The notes beneath the pieces are model-generated. The model had not been told where the DNA came from, did not search any database, and saw only the letters and a program-made list of their open reading frames with translations. Of a DNA stretch of 64,000 bases, positions 33,453 through 43,101 are shown one piece after another. Numbering within the stretch: the stretch's first letter is position 1; each line of letters opens with the position of its first letter. The stretch comes from Microcoleus sp. bin48.metabat.b7b8b9.023. Lineage in GTDB: Bacteria; Cyanobacteriota; Cyanobacteriia; Cyanobacteriales; Microcoleaceae. The stretch is taken from positions 33,146 to 97,145 of the forward strand of contig NZ_JAAFKG010000006.1 in the NCBI RefSeq assembly GCF_013299185.1, given 5' to 3'. The position numbers were made by a program, and so were the translations under genes.

Positions 33453-35375
33453 TCACAAATTCGACAGAGGAACACCCAGCCATCCAGTAAAGTTTTGTTT
33501 CTGAATAGTGCTTGGCCGATCGACTGGTACGATCGAATAACGGCCGGGGCGCGGCTGGGCGAGAGTAACAGAACAAGTCCGCAGTTCGTCTTGATGAAAA
33601 ACTGTCACTTCTACCGTGTCCCCCGGCTGATAGTCTTTCAGCCTCTCTGCCACTTGTTCGGCATTTACTCGAAAACCTGCGATCGCCAGCAACTCGTCCC
33701 CAGCGTCAATTCCCGCCAATTGTGCCGGAGATTCTGCTTCGACAAATTTAACCATTTGCCGCCCGTTTTCCGCTCCCAACGTCCAACCCATCCGAGGCGT
33801 TTGCTCGCTTTCATCTACCCAAATTTGCAGCCCGAAAGGTTCCAGATATTCGTTATAAGGCAACTCTTCTGTACCGTCTACATAGCGCGCAAAAAAGTCA
33901 CTCAAATCCATGCCGGCTACAGACTCGATCGCACTTTGCAACTCTTCTGGAGTAAAGCCTATTTCTGCCGTCCGCGAGCGAGCATTTAACTTGCCATTTG
34001 ATGTCAGATGCCCCTGCTTTGCCTCTGTTGGCGACTTCCGGTCAAAATCTTCATTTTCAGGAGAACCACCGCCAAACTGCTGCCACATCAAACGCATCAC
34101 ATCGTCGAGCGATCGCGCGTTGCCGTGTTTAGCTCGAATCAACAAATCCAGCAGAAACGAAACTAATTCCCCTTTCAAATAATAGGAAATCTGCGAATTA
34201 TCGCTATTAGCATCCCTCCGATAAAGTTTAATCCAAGCATCCCAACTCGACTCGCTCGCAGGCTGCACCTTCCGCCCCGGAGTCGTCTGCAAGCGAGTGA
34301 TTTCTTTGGCAAGATTTTGGAAATAACCTTTCACGCCATAGAGACCTGCTCGAAAAGGAATTAGCAAATCGTAATAACTGGTCGTGCCTTCAGAGAACCA
34401 TAAAGAAGGAGTATAATTCTCTTGCTCGTAGTCAAATATTTCGAGAGCTTTCGGTCGAATGCGCTTGACATTCCAGAGGTGAAAAAACTCGTGAGCCACC
34501 AATTGAATGAACCGTTCGTACTTTTCCTTGGCCCGAAAACCAAAACGCGAATAGTTAAGAGTGCAACTATCCTTGTGTTCCAAGCCGCCAAAACCAGAGC
34601 CAGACAAATGCAACAAAAACACATAGCGGTCGTAAGGCAAACCGCCGAACATTTCTGCTTCTACCTCAATGACTTTCTTGATATCTTGAATTGCCCGTTC
34701 TGGTTCTAAATTGCCTTGTCCCCAAACTACAAGCTGATGGGGTTTTCCCAGCACTTCAAAATCGTAGGACTCGTGAAATCCAATCTCAAAAGGACTATCG
34801 ACAAGGGTGTCAAAATCCGCAGCAGCGAAAGTAAGATTATCGCCCGAAACAGTTGGCAACGTTGTGACTGTGCGCCATTGGGGCTGCGGTGGCACCACTG
34901 TCACCGTATAGCAGTGGCGCTCAAAACCGGGCAAGAAAAAGCACAGAGCTGCTGGATTAAAATAACCGTGAGTCGAGTCTAAATGATTGGTTCGTACAGT
35001 CAGTTCGTTGGCAAAAATCCGGTAGCAAACCGTGACATCTGACACTGAATTTGTCTCGATTTGCCAGTGATTTTTGCTAATCTTGCGCCAAGGTAAAGCA
35101 CGCGCGGCATAGCTATCCCGCAGGGAATCGCCGGATTGCGATCGAAAATCTTGCAGGTGGCGAGCGTATTCTCGAACCAAGTAAGAACCGGGAGTCCAGA
35201 CAGGCATTTTTAAATCCAGAACAGGTTCCGCCCAACCCTGCACGCGCAAAGTCACTTCAAACAGGTGGGATTCAGGATTGGGCATCGCCACCGAATAGTG
35301 AATGGTCGGTGCTGTTAGTTGTCCGATCGCGCGATCGGCAGCGGACGAGGTATCCTCATAAGTGACATCGGTCAT
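33453..35375 (-). CDS. M61-family metallopeptidase (glycyl aminopeptidase-like) with PDZ domain
   Basis: This 640-residue protein has the M61 N-terminal beta domain (IHYSVAMPNPESHLFEV) and the gluzincin zinc motif HEFFHLWNVKR with His295, Glu296 and His299. A catalytic domain continues through WFSEGTTSYYD, where the third ligand Glu lies. A PDZ domain follows at about 510-600 (VEAESPAQLAGIDAGDELLAI). No signal peptide is visible, so it is probably cytosolic. It overlaps the Crp-type regulator by 4 bp (ATGA at 35372-35375), implying one operon with the regulator first. Confidence 0.93.
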   Translation of the reverse strand: MTDVTYEDTSSAADRAIGQLTAPTIHYSVAMPNPESHLFEVTLRVQGWAEPVLDLKMPVWTPGSYLVREYARHLQDFRSQSGDSLRDSYAARALPWRKISKNHWQIETNSVSDVTVCYRIFANELTVRTNHLDSTHGYFNPAALCFFLPGFERHCYTVTVVPPQPQWRTVTTLPTVSGDNLTFAAADFDTLVDSPFEIGFHESYDFEVLGKPHQLVVWGQGNLEPERAIQDIKKVIEVEAEMFGGLPYDRYVFLLHLSGSGFGGLEHKDSCTLNYSRFGFRAKEKYERFIQLVAHEFFHLWNVKRIRPKALEIFDYEQENYTPSLWFSEGTTSYYDLLIPFRAGLYGVKGYFQNLAKEITRLQTTPGRKVQPASESSWDAWIKLYRRDANSDNSQISYYLKGELVSFLLDLLIRAKHGNARSLDDVMRLMWQQFGGGSPENEDFDRKSPTEAKQGHLTSNGKLNARSRTAEIGFTPEELQSAIESVAGMDLSDFFARYVDGTEELPYNEYLEPFGLQIWVDESEQTPRMGWTLGAENGRQMVKFVEAESPAQLAGIDAGDELLAIAGFRVNAEQVAERLKDYQPGDTVEVTVFHQDELRTCSVTLAQPRPGRYSIVPVDRPSTIQKQNFTGWLGVPLSNL

Positions 35376-36052
35376 TGACTTGCCAAATTCATCAAGTGCT
35401 TGAGGTTGATCAAATGGATAGTTTGGTGCTCTGGATCGATTTTGATCCAGCCTTTACTATCTAGTTTTTCCATAATTTTGCTGGTTTCATCTAGGGCGAT
35501 ACCTGTAACGTCAGCTAAATCTTCATAAGGGATATTGAAGATATCTCTGCCCTCAGCAGTTTTCTGACCGTAGTTTTCTCCCAGCTCAACTAAAGTATTT
35601 GCTAGTTTAACCGCTGGCTGGCGGTTCTGTAGTTGAGAGCGAAGATTGGTTTGGCGCAGGCGCCGCACCATCAGTTGCAGCATCCGGTGATGCAATTGCG
35701 GATCTTTAAACAGGGTTTGGATAAATCGCTGAGCCGTAACGCTGATCAGCCGCACGGGCGATAGAGCAAGTACGTCATTCGATCGGGGAGATTCGTCAAG
35801 AATGGCCATTTCGCCGAAGAAAGCTCCCCGTCCTAAAATAGCCATTGATACAGCTCGATCGTTTGACAGGCGCCGGACTTTGACCCAGCCGGACACCACA
35901 AAATAAATCGCGTTACCCCAAGAATCCTCCATCACCACAGCTCGGCCTGGGGGATACTCATGCTTAACGGCATTGGATAGCAGCCCTCCCAAGGTTTCTG
36001 GGTTAGCACCCTTAAATAGAGGGAACAGCTCACTGAAAGCTTCTGTCTTCAT
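35372..36052 (-). CDS. Crp/Fnr-family transcription regulator
   Basis: This 226-residue protein has a cyclic-nucleotide-binding beta-barrel at about 10-125 (EYPPGRAVVMEDSWGNAIYFV; GRGAFFGEMAILDESPRSNDV) with the GEMA...R phosphate-cassette pattern, so cyclic nucleotide binding is plausible. The long C-helix leads to a winged-helix domain (DIFNIPYEDLADVTGIALDETSKIMEKL). It is not NtcA by sequence. It heads the operon with the M61 peptidase. Confidence 0.93.
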   Translation of the reverse strand: MKTEAFSELFPLFKGANPETLGGLLSNAVKHEYPPGRAVVMEDSWGNAIYFVVSGWVKVRRLSNDRAVSMAILGRGAFFGEMAILDESPRSNDVLALSPVRLISVTAQRFIQTLFKDPQLHHRMLQLMVRRLRQTNLRSQLQNRQPAVKLANTLVELGENYGQKTAEGRDIFNIPYEDLADVTGIALDETSKIMEKLDSKGWIKIDPEHQTIHLINLKHLMNLASQ

Positions 36053-36591
36053 GCAAACTCGCGGAGGTGGGAAATTAGATTAGGCGACACCCAACAGCTA
36101 GGGAACGATCGCTGTTTGAAAAAACAAACAATCCGTTACTCCTTTAATTGATGTTGACACTCTCAGCGCTTCAGCGACTGAGATTCTTAAGAAATTTCGT
36201 TCTTAATATCCCTATTGCTAGGGTTCCTGGGCGCAATCCTATGGCCAAAAAATGGTGGGCTGCTATCCTTGCCTTTCAGCAAGCTCCTCAAGCGTTTAAG
36301 GGGCTTAGCCCTTGGTTCCGTGGAGTCCCCGCGTACCTTTAATATATGGTAGGCATTTGCTTCCCAGGTTTACACCTGTGTATCCATACCAACAATAGAG
36401 TGTAACGGCAAAAAGCCTTTTTAAATGCTAAAAAAGTTAAGAATCAAGAAAGATTCACGGCGGTTGAAACCGCCCGTGCCGCTTTCATCAAGCGGTCTAA
36501 AGACTCGCTCGTTTTCCGCTTGCCGAACTTTTTTTTATAAGGGCGCAGAGGCGCGGTTCGTGTAAAATTGGCAGATTTTTTAATCCTAAAC
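36053..36591. other. 539-bp gap with candidate structured DNA
   Basis: After the regulator's promoter comes a stretch at about 36145-36400 rich in hairpins: TCTCAGCGCTTCAGCGACTGAGA, ATTCTTAAGAA...TTCTTAAT, and GGGGCTTAGCCCTTGG with GGAGTCCCC. This could be a relic of a transposon end or a small RNA. A frame at 36148-36342 (64 codons) is not protein-like. An R3-like GGCGGTTGAAACCGCC sits at 36459-36474. Confidence 0.45.
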
Positions 36592-36745
36592 AGTTTTACG
36601 CTTGAAAATTGGGTCTGAAGCCTCCCCGTTTAAGCGGAAATCAAACAAAATGATTCATTGCTTGCAATCCTCTTCTATCGACGGCTATGGGTAGCCGTCA
36701 ACTGTCAGAGGTCAACTGTCAACTGTCAACTGTCAACTGTCAACT
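36592..36745 (-). repeat. R5 element, copy E (reverse orientation)
   Basis: The tail (AAATTGGGTCTGAAGCCTCC ... AATGATTCATTGCTTGCAAT) leads into a perfect GACGGCTA / TAGCCGTC hairpin and CAACTGT heptamers. On the minus strand the heptamers come first and contain the stop codon of the upstream gene at 36733. Confidence 0.8.
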
Positions 36746-37608
36746 GATGAACAGCGTCCCACTGCCTGTTGAACTTTGCCCAACAGAGCTTCTATGTAAT
36801 CGGGCCAGCCGATCGCGATCGACTGCGTGTGGGCCAGAGACTCCGGCTCGATCGCATCTGCCGTCCACCTCAGCGGTTGACCTTGCAAGTCGCAACAGAC
36901 CAATCCGGCTGCCTTTGCTAGGGCCAGAGGGCCGGCGGTATCCCACACTTTAACTCTACCGTTGAAATACAGGTACAAACCGGCTCGACCTTCTATGATT
37001 TCCATAACTTTTAAGCCAAAGCTTCCCAGCGAGTAAAATTCTGCTCCCGGGATGCTTTGGGCGATCGCCCCGGCATAGTTTTTCTGGTCTCTGTCGCCGA
37101 GAATAATTTTACAATTTAACGGTGTCGGAGCGGGGGGTTTGCTCATAGCGATCGGCTGCGGCGAAGAGGTTCCCACAGTTTGGAACAATCCCCAATCTTT
37201 ACCGCCAAAATACATTTGGTCAAAAGCCGGGGCGTAGATCCAGCCGGCCACCGGTTCCCCCTCCAACAGCAGCCCCACCATCACAGCATAGTGCTGTTTT
37301 CCCTGAATAAATCCCTCCGTCCCGTCAAGGGGATCGATGCACCAGAGGCGCCGGTAATTTGCCTGGTAAGCTGCTCTGGAGGACGTGTTTTCCTCCGTGA
37401 TCCTGCCATCTTCAGGAAACAAAGCGCTAAATGCTGCTGATAGTTGTCCGTCTAAGTAGCGATCGATACTCGTCACGTAGTCATCTGGGCCTTTCTCGGA
37501 AACTTCAAAAGGTTCCGCTGCAAGCTTGTGGGCTTCTTGACCGCACTCTCGGATGATGTAGCGAATTTTTTGGTCTTGCTCTGGAGAAATATACATCAGG
37601 TTAAACAT
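36733..37608 (-). CDS. inositol-monophosphatase-family protein, probable 3'(2'),5'-bisphosphate nucleotidase
   Basis: Start chosen at 37608 (MFNLMYISPEQ); 37596 is also possible. A start at 37815 would add about 69 residues encoded partly by an R1/MITE element and is not credible. Family motifs are DDYVTSIDRYLD, the metal-binding WCIDPLDGTEGF, and VWDTAGPLALAKAAG. Such enzymes hydrolyse PAP/PAPS-type nucleotides in sulphate assimilation or inositol phosphates; the CysQ-like reading is favoured by the GPDDYVT segment. The final CSSVDS and stop are encoded by R5 heptamers. Confidence 0.9.
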   Translation of the reverse strand: MFNLMYISPEQDQKIRYIIRECGQEAHKLAAEPFEVSEKGPDDYVTSIDRYLDGQLSAAFSALFPEDGRITEENTSSRAAYQANYRRLWCIDPLDGTEGFIQGKQHYAVMVGLLLEGEPVAGWIYAPAFDQMYFGGKDWGLFQTVGTSSPQPIAMSKPPAPTPLNCKIILGDRDQKNYAGAIAQSIPGAEFYSLGSFGLKVMEIIEGRAGLYLYFNGRVKVWDTAGPLALAKAAGLVCCDLQGQPLRWTADAIEPESLAHTQSIAIGWPDYIEALLGKVQQAVGRCSSVDS

Positions 37609-37735
37609 AAATGCTTCAACTAACACAGCATAAAAGCTTAAGTCCTTGGAATCGAGCGATCGACCCTTATCGCTGTTTCCGAATCTCATGCAGGATTTTT
37701 GCACTCTGCTGTTCTTAAAACCCGGTTTTATTATG

Positions 37736-37823
37736 ATGTCCGGTCGATTACCATAACAAAAACGGTTCGTAGTGCGGACTTCAGTCCGCAGCTTTTTGCG
37801 GACTGAAGTCCGCACTACGAACC
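37736..37823. mobile_element. R1 element with ATGTCC...TCGATT end, second copy
   Basis: ATGTCCGGTCGATTACCATA and ACGGTTCGTAGTGCGG match one end of the element that broke the PIN gene; the hairpin GCGGACTTCAGTCCGC follows. The right outer end is not found, so this copy may be truncated. It lies in the upstream region of the nucleotidase gene. Confidence 0.7.
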
Positions 37824-37898
37824 TTAATCATCGCTAATGTGCGCCCACAAGCACCCTAAAATTGTTTGACTCTCTCACACCAAAATCAAAAATCCCAA

Positions 37899-39824
37899 CT
37901 AAGACTCCCGTCCCGAAGCCCACTTATCCCGCCATTTCACAGTCCCTTCCGAAGCCAAAACCCAGCGCCGACAAACCAAATTTTCTCGCAGCGGCGACAT
38001 ACCTTCCCGCAGCAGCGCATACTTATAAGAAATCAACTTCCCCGCACTTTCATTAAAAGGAATTTCCCCAAACCAAGTATTAGTATTGATATACTCCAGC
38101 GGGTAAGCCTTACTAATATCCCAATTCCCCAACTCAGGACAATCTCCAACCACCACAATTCTTTCCCCAGGCTGACTTTTAACACTGTTAAGCTGGGCCC
38201 GCACAATAGTTTTCGCCTTAACTCGCTCTCCCACTCGGCTAAAAATCATTACTTCGCGATCGCCAAACTCCAAATTATACAGCATCCCGTCTTTAACTTC
38301 AAACTTGCGGCGCGATAAAACCTCCGTATGCTCTCCATCCGGCAACTCCGTATCAACCGCTTCAACAGTCACAGACTCGCCCCGATTCATCGCCACAAAC
38401 ACCACAGAATCGCGATAGCGGCGGACGTAACAATAAACATCAGCAGTTAGATATTTTTGCCACTGACTCCCCATCGAAATAGCAGGATTCAGCCGCCGCA
38501 ACCCAGACAGCAACCGCACATCGCGGTAAATCGGCGAATCAGTATCCCACTTTTCCATCATCGGGCGGTTGTAAGGGTCATTTCCCCCTTCAGTATCATC
38601 GTGCAGGTACTGTTCGGTACCGTAATAAAGGCAAGGAATGCCGCGAGTCGTCATCATTAAAGATATCGCCAACCGCAGCATTTGTCGATCGGCATTCAAC
38701 GACTGAAACCGCGGCATATCGTGGTTGTCAATAAAAGTAATCAACTCCGTCGCCCCGTAATAGCGGCTATCCAAATCCAGAACATCCTGAATTAACTTAA
38801 ATCCCGCCTCCGCACAATATCCCAAAGCTTCTCGAATAGCCACGCACAGACCAAAATCCAAAATAGTCATCCCCGACTCATTCGCAAACTCGACAGAAAG
38901 GTCATTTCTCGGGTCGCTGTAAATCCATTCACCAAAAATGAAAACATCAGGTCTGTGCGTTAAAATATCAGCATTAAATTCCTGCCAAAACCAGATCGGC
39001 ATATGCTTAACAGTATCAACCCGCAAAGCATCAACCCCTCTGTCCAGCCACTGTTTAATTGCTGATTTGATATAACGGCGGTATTCAGTATTATTTTCGT
39101 TGAAAGTCGCTAAACCAGACAGTTCGCAGTTTTGGACTTGCCATTCATCTTCCCAATTAGTCACTTCCCCGTAGTGGTGATACCAGTTATCTTTATCGTC
39201 GTTAAAGTCAGCTATTTTCACGCCATCATCGTAGAGTTCCCCTTTTTTGCCACTAAAATCCGGGTTGCTGTGATTGCAGACAATATCGAGTACCAGTTTC
39301 ATTTTTCGCTGGTGCAACTCGTCAACTAATTTGTCAAATACCGTATCTTTAGTTTCTTGTGTTTGGTTGACAGAAGGATTGTCACCTTTGGCAATAAACC
39401 GGGGATTTAGCCGCTTAAAATCTTTAGTCCAGTAGCCGTGAATCGCAGCTTGTTCGACAAATAATGCTTCTACTTGCTCAAAAAGCGGAGTCAACCATAC
39501 CGCAGTAACGCCCATATCTTTTAAGTAATCGAGTTTGTCGATAACTCCCTGCAAGTCGCCGCCCCAATATTTGCCCCAATTTTTGCCTTCAGGATCGTAA
39601 AGTTCTGGGTTTGGGCCTTCGTTGTTTGTGGAGTCGCCGTCGTGGAAGCGATCGACTACAATGAAATAAATTGTTTCTTGGCGGAATTCAATATCTCTGG
39701 TGTACAGGAATTCTAAATCGAGTTCGGTTTCTGGCTTAACTTCTTCTACCAGAGACTCAATTTTTTCTTCAGATTGGGTAGTTTCGTATTGAGATGAAGT
39801 TTGATTGGGAGTGACTGGTGTCAT
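37899..39824 (-). CDS. GH13 alpha-amylase / cyclomaltodextrinase-type enzyme with C-terminal CBM20-like module
   Basis: This 641-residue glycoside hydrolase acts on alpha-1,4-glucans. The (beta/alpha)8 barrel spans about 50-440 with the conserved regions DIVCNHS, nucleophile Asp270 (LRVDTVKHM), acid/base Glu299 (FGEW) and Asp369 (FIDNHD). A C-terminal beta domain is followed at about 540-635 by a starch-binding-like module (VVVGDCPELGNWDISKAYPL ... WFGEIPF). The first 35 residues are acidic and disordered and no signal peptide is seen, so it may act on cytosolic glycogen. Confidence 0.92.
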   Translation of the reverse strand: MTPVTPNQTSSQYETTQSEEKIESLVEEVKPETELDLEFLYTRDIEFRQETIYFIVVDRFHDGDSTNNEGPNPELYDPEGKNWGKYWGGDLQGVIDKLDYLKDMGVTAVWLTPLFEQVEALFVEQAAIHGYWTKDFKRLNPRFIAKGDNPSVNQTQETKDTVFDKLVDELHQRKMKLVLDIVCNHSNPDFSGKKGELYDDGVKIADFNDDKDNWYHHYGEVTNWEDEWQVQNCELSGLATFNENNTEYRRYIKSAIKQWLDRGVDALRVDTVKHMPIWFWQEFNADILTHRPDVFIFGEWIYSDPRNDLSVEFANESGMTILDFGLCVAIREALGYCAEAGFKLIQDVLDLDSRYYGATELITFIDNHDMPRFQSLNADRQMLRLAISLMMTTRGIPCLYYGTEQYLHDDTEGGNDPYNRPMMEKWDTDSPIYRDVRLLSGLRRLNPAISMGSQWQKYLTADVYCYVRRYRDSVVFVAMNRGESVTVEAVDTELPDGEHTEVLSRRKFEVKDGMLYNLEFGDREVMIFSRVGERVKAKTIVRAQLNSVKSQPGERIVVVGDCPELGNWDISKAYPLEYINTNTWFGEIPFNESAGKLISYKYALLREGMSPLRENLVCRRWVLASEGTVKWRDKWASGRES

Positions 39825-39978
39825 GAGATTTATTTTTTTTTACTGTAAGATTGGTCAGCTATTGGGAGTTAGAGTCGGAGATAGCTTTTCCCTCTGCCTG
39901 ACTTTTACAGCATAATACGTAATTTACTCGTTTAATAAAATCTTCCTTTAGACAGATGGCAAAGTCCTCTATAGGTTA

Positions 39979-40078
39979 GTAAGGAGGACTGAAGTCCTTT
40001 CTAGTTCCATCGGGACTGAAGTCGGAACTATCGAACCAATTTGATTGTGGTTGACTCCTTCAGACTTCAGTCCTTCCT
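39979..40078. repeat. R1-related palindromes
   Basis: GGAGGACTGAAGTCCTTTCT, GGGACTGAAGTC and GACTTCAGTCCTTCCTTTC, degenerate R1 units between the Rpn and amylase genes. The last unit ends at the Rpn stop codon. Confidence 0.7.
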
Positions 40079-40080
40079 TT

Positions 40081-40962
40081 CTATTCCTCGCGCAAGTTTT
40101 GGACATCTTCTACACTCAAACCAGTAGTTTGACTGATAGTTTGATTGTCAAGTACATTAAGAAGTTGCCTAGCAATTTCCAAAGCTTTTTCTCGCATTCC
40201 TTGCTGCATTCCTTGCTGCATTCCTTGCTGCATTCCTTGTGCAAGTGCTTCTTCAATTCCCTTTCGCAAGATTCCCTGCTGATCCAGGATATACCTTTCG
40301 CGTGCTTCTAAATCTGCCAACTCCTCTGGATTCAAGTTAGTTTCATTAGCAATCGCAAAAGCTTGCTGTATTTCCGAGACTGTTTCCATTGTTGACGGTA
40401 CTATTTCCAAACTGGGAGCATTTTTCATAAAATAAACCCACTTGTCAGTCAAAGTTTCTAACTCATCCAATTGTTTGTTGAATTTCGGCAACTCGATAAA
40501 GATCAATTCTATCTCTGGATCGACATAATCAAATAAACGATCTTTCTCCTTGAACACAAAGTGAGAAATTACTTCTCGGTCATTGTCAAACATTTCAAAA
40601 TCCGTAATTGTCAAAGCAATTACAGGCTTTAACTTAAAGTAACCTTCACCGCGAACCAGTTGAGTTGAGTAAGTTTTCGCAGTATTGTAAACCACCCGTT
40701 TCGCAAAAGATTCTACATTTAAAACTTGCATCTCGATAATTACAGTTGTACCTCCTGCAAGTTTTGCTTTGACATCCAGGTAAGACTCTTTAAGATAAGA
40801 AACTCTGGATGGTAAATATGGGTCGATAATTTCTAGGTCGGTGATGGTGGGATTGCCATCATAAATCATGGCATTCAGAAAGCTGATTAAGATTGGTTTG
40901 CTTTGGTTGCCACCGAATATTTTTTTAAAGGCAAAATCGGTTTTCGGATTAATGAATCTCAT
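40081..40962 (-). CDS. Rpn-family PD-(D/E)XK nuclease (recombination-promoting)
   Basis: Start taken at the ATG at 40962 (MRFINPKTDFAFKKIFG), giving 293 residues and the standard family opening; an ATG at 41019 would add 19 unmatched residues. The PD-(D/E)XK core is in DVKAKLAGGTTVIIEMQV. The C-terminal region carries a MQQG tetrapeptide repeated four times (12-bp tandem repeat at about 40200-40245), which varies in number in the family, followed by a helical tail. Rpn proteins are mobile-looking DNA nucleases, some acting in phage defence or as toxins. Confidence 0.9.
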   Translation of the reverse strand: MRFINPKTDFAFKKIFGGNQSKPILISFLNAMIYDGNPTITDLEIIDPYLPSRVSYLKESYLDVKAKLAGGTTVIIEMQVLNVESFAKRVVYNTAKTYSTQLVRGEGYFKLKPVIALTITDFEMFDNDREVISHFVFKEKDRLFDYVDPEIELIFIELPKFNKQLDELETLTDKWVYFMKNAPSLEIVPSTMETVSEIQQAFAIANETNLNPEELADLEARERYILDQQGILRKGIEEALAQGMQQGMQQGMQQGMREKALEIARQLLNVLDNQTISQTTGLSVEDVQNLREE

Positions 40963-41182
40963 TGTTAGTTTTCTCTCTTTCTTAAGGATCGAACGAATCA
41001 ATCTATCGAGCAATGACAATCAAAACATTTTAAAATTTGCTGGCGGCTGTGGGTATAGCTATATTTTACTATATTGCGATCGCCCAATCGAGAACAATTC
41101 ACAAGCTCAACATTAAATAGGACGATCGCCCTTTCGATCTCGCATCAGTAACCAGAACGCCCGCCCCAATTCAACTCCAAGC

Positions 41183-42058
41183 CTAACGAACAGAAGCCAC
41201 CTCCTCAACTCCCGCCTCAGAATGCTCCACCCGAAACACATTTGCATTCAGATTAGCAACAATTTGTTTCCCCTGTTGCGTCAATTCTAAATAGCCGATC
41301 GCATCCTTGACATACCGATAAACCACATTCCAATAAAACTTAGGATACCCCTCCCGCAAATCCGCCGGATTGCGATACTTCAACACCTGATTTTGACCAG
41401 TCTCCTCAAATTCATAAAACAGCGCAGTCACCTTTTGCAAATATCGCGGATCGCTCAACTGACCGATTAAATCTGCCGCCCGCACCAAACCCGGATAATT
41501 CAGAGTATCTTGATAGTCTTCATCCCGAGGAACCGGGAAACGAGTTAACTCAATATTCTGCTTAACCAGGTTGGCATCAATCAGTCTGTGCCCCCCAAAT
41601 CGCTCCTCAACAAACATCTTTCCCCGATCGACATGATAAGGGGTCAAACTCGCATCAGTCGCCCCCCTAGGTAGGGTTAAATTCATGTCACCTATTCCCG
41701 TTGCATACACTCCTAAATCTGTTCTATCTTGCCGACAAGCGCCCTTGACATACCCGATATCGTGACACAGCAAAGCAATGTGGAAATGCAGCCAATGTTC
41801 GCAGGAAACACCGCCCTCGCGGATGTGCTTCCCGCGCAGAATTTCTTGTCCCACCAATGTCACTAAAATAGTGTGTTCCACATTGTGGTAAAGAGCATCA
41901 CTATTAGCAATATTTTCCAAAGCCATATCGGCTACCCAAGCAATAATTTCGCCATAGTCAGATTTGAAGCCACCGTAGGTGTGCCCGTAGCCTTCAATTA
42001 GCCTCCAAACAAAATCGTTAATTAGCAGTTCAGTTGCGTTAAACATATTCACTTCCAT
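41183..42058 (-). CDS. HD-domain metal-dependent phosphohydrolase-like protein
   Basis: This 291-residue protein is of a family restricted largely to cyanobacteria (Npun_R2479-like). The HD metal site is visible as YHNVEHTILVT, then HFHIALLCHDIGYVKGAC, then a later PYHVDRGKMF, and RAADLIGQLSDPRY. HD proteins hydrolyse phosphate esters or (p)ppGpp and cyclic nucleotides; no domain here indicates which. A second start at 42046 (MFNATELL) is possible. It stands alone on the minus strand. Confidence 0.85.
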   Translation of the reverse strand: MEVNMFNATELLINDFVWRLIEGYGHTYGGFKSDYGEIIAWVADMALENIANSDALYHNVEHTILVTLVGQEILRGKHIREGGVSCEHWLHFHIALLCHDIGYVKGACRQDRTDLGVYATGIGDMNLTLPRGATDASLTPYHVDRGKMFVEERFGGHRLIDANLVKQNIELTRFPVPRDEDYQDTLNYPGLVRAADLIGQLSDPRYLQKVTALFYEFEETGQNQVLKYRNPADLREGYPKFYWNVVYRYVKDAIGYLELTQQGKQIVANLNANVFRVEHSEAGVEEVASVR

Positions 42059-43101
42059 TAGCCAAAATAACTTATTAAATTATTGTTATATCAGTTGTTT
42101 TTGTTGCTACGGTTTGATATTATTGTTGACTTGACCCTAATGATGGACGCCCGCTGTGATTTAAAAGCATCCAAAGCATCCACTGATATTAACGATTGTG
42201 GTCTAGATTGGCGATCGAGCAATTGGCAGAGCGCTGCACCCATAAATAATTGATAAGCTCTACAGCATTTAAATTGTATATTTCAATGCCTAATTAAAAC
42301 GCCTCAAATGCTCTTCCCCTGTTTACCCGAAGAGCGAAGCTGTTATATGTCTCTCCGCCTCTCCCCATCGACTATCATAGACAATCTAGATGCACTACGG
42401 TCGATCGATGGGCGATCGAGGTATGAGACCCCTCAATCAGCAGTACGGAGTTACATCTTCCCCGCATACATCAGCCAAAAACGAGAGCGAGCGAAAACGC
42501 AACCCCACTAATTCTTCATATACAGGATTTAGCTTGCACATCGGGGGTATGTGGAAAAAATGGTGTCCGAATAACTGGATATTTCTCTCAAAAGGACACC
42601 GTGTGGGTATAACTTGGCCCAACAACCGAGCTATTTGTCGTTAGCGCAGCCCGCCCCTACGGGGGCTACGCCAACGGAGAGGATCGCCCACTGCAATGCC
42701 CCAAGAACCACTGTCGCACTGGTTGAACGAGGCGATCGCCAAAAGTTAAGTCTGGGCAAAGATTTTTAGGTAAAATACTTGTAGTCGAGTTCATGATTTT
42801 CCTCAGTAATCCGGATTAACAAAAAGTTATAAATCACCCTGATTACATCATCAACCAAATCCACCGTTACCCCAGTGACGTGAATAATTATTTCCTGTGA
42901 CACTCGCGGCCTCAAAATGTGATATATAAAGTTCATAGTTGTGATGGTAAGTCCGCAAAAGTGTGAGACAGATCACCGCCCTTACCAGCTAAATGCTGTA
43001 TCCTTAGAGGTATATAGAAAAATTATCTAAGTGGTAACTGCCGGCCTCTACTTTACTGCGATATATCACCCGGTCAATTAACTAATACAAGGTTTCAGGC
43101 A
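42059..43101. other. 1.04-kb intergenic region between divergent genes
   Basis: The stretch 42235-42300 (AAGCTCTACAGCATTTAAAT) resembles DNA at 18405-18440 upstream of the PPC-like gene. At 42637-42680 is a hairpin repeat TTAGCGCAGCCCGCCCCTAC / GGGGGCTACGCC. Short frames at 42308-42644 look non-coding. The AT-rich 43000-43100 should hold the promoter of the 43102 gene. Nothing else was recognised. Confidence 0.6.

Noticed and set aside
36148..36342. 64-codon frame in the gap upstream of the Crp-type gene
   Set aside because: No family look, no ribosome site, overlaps a hairpin-rich stretch.
42308..42644. Short frames in the 1-kb gap (67 and 84 codons)
   Set aside because: Composition like the surrounding non-coding DNA; frames cross repeats; no motif.
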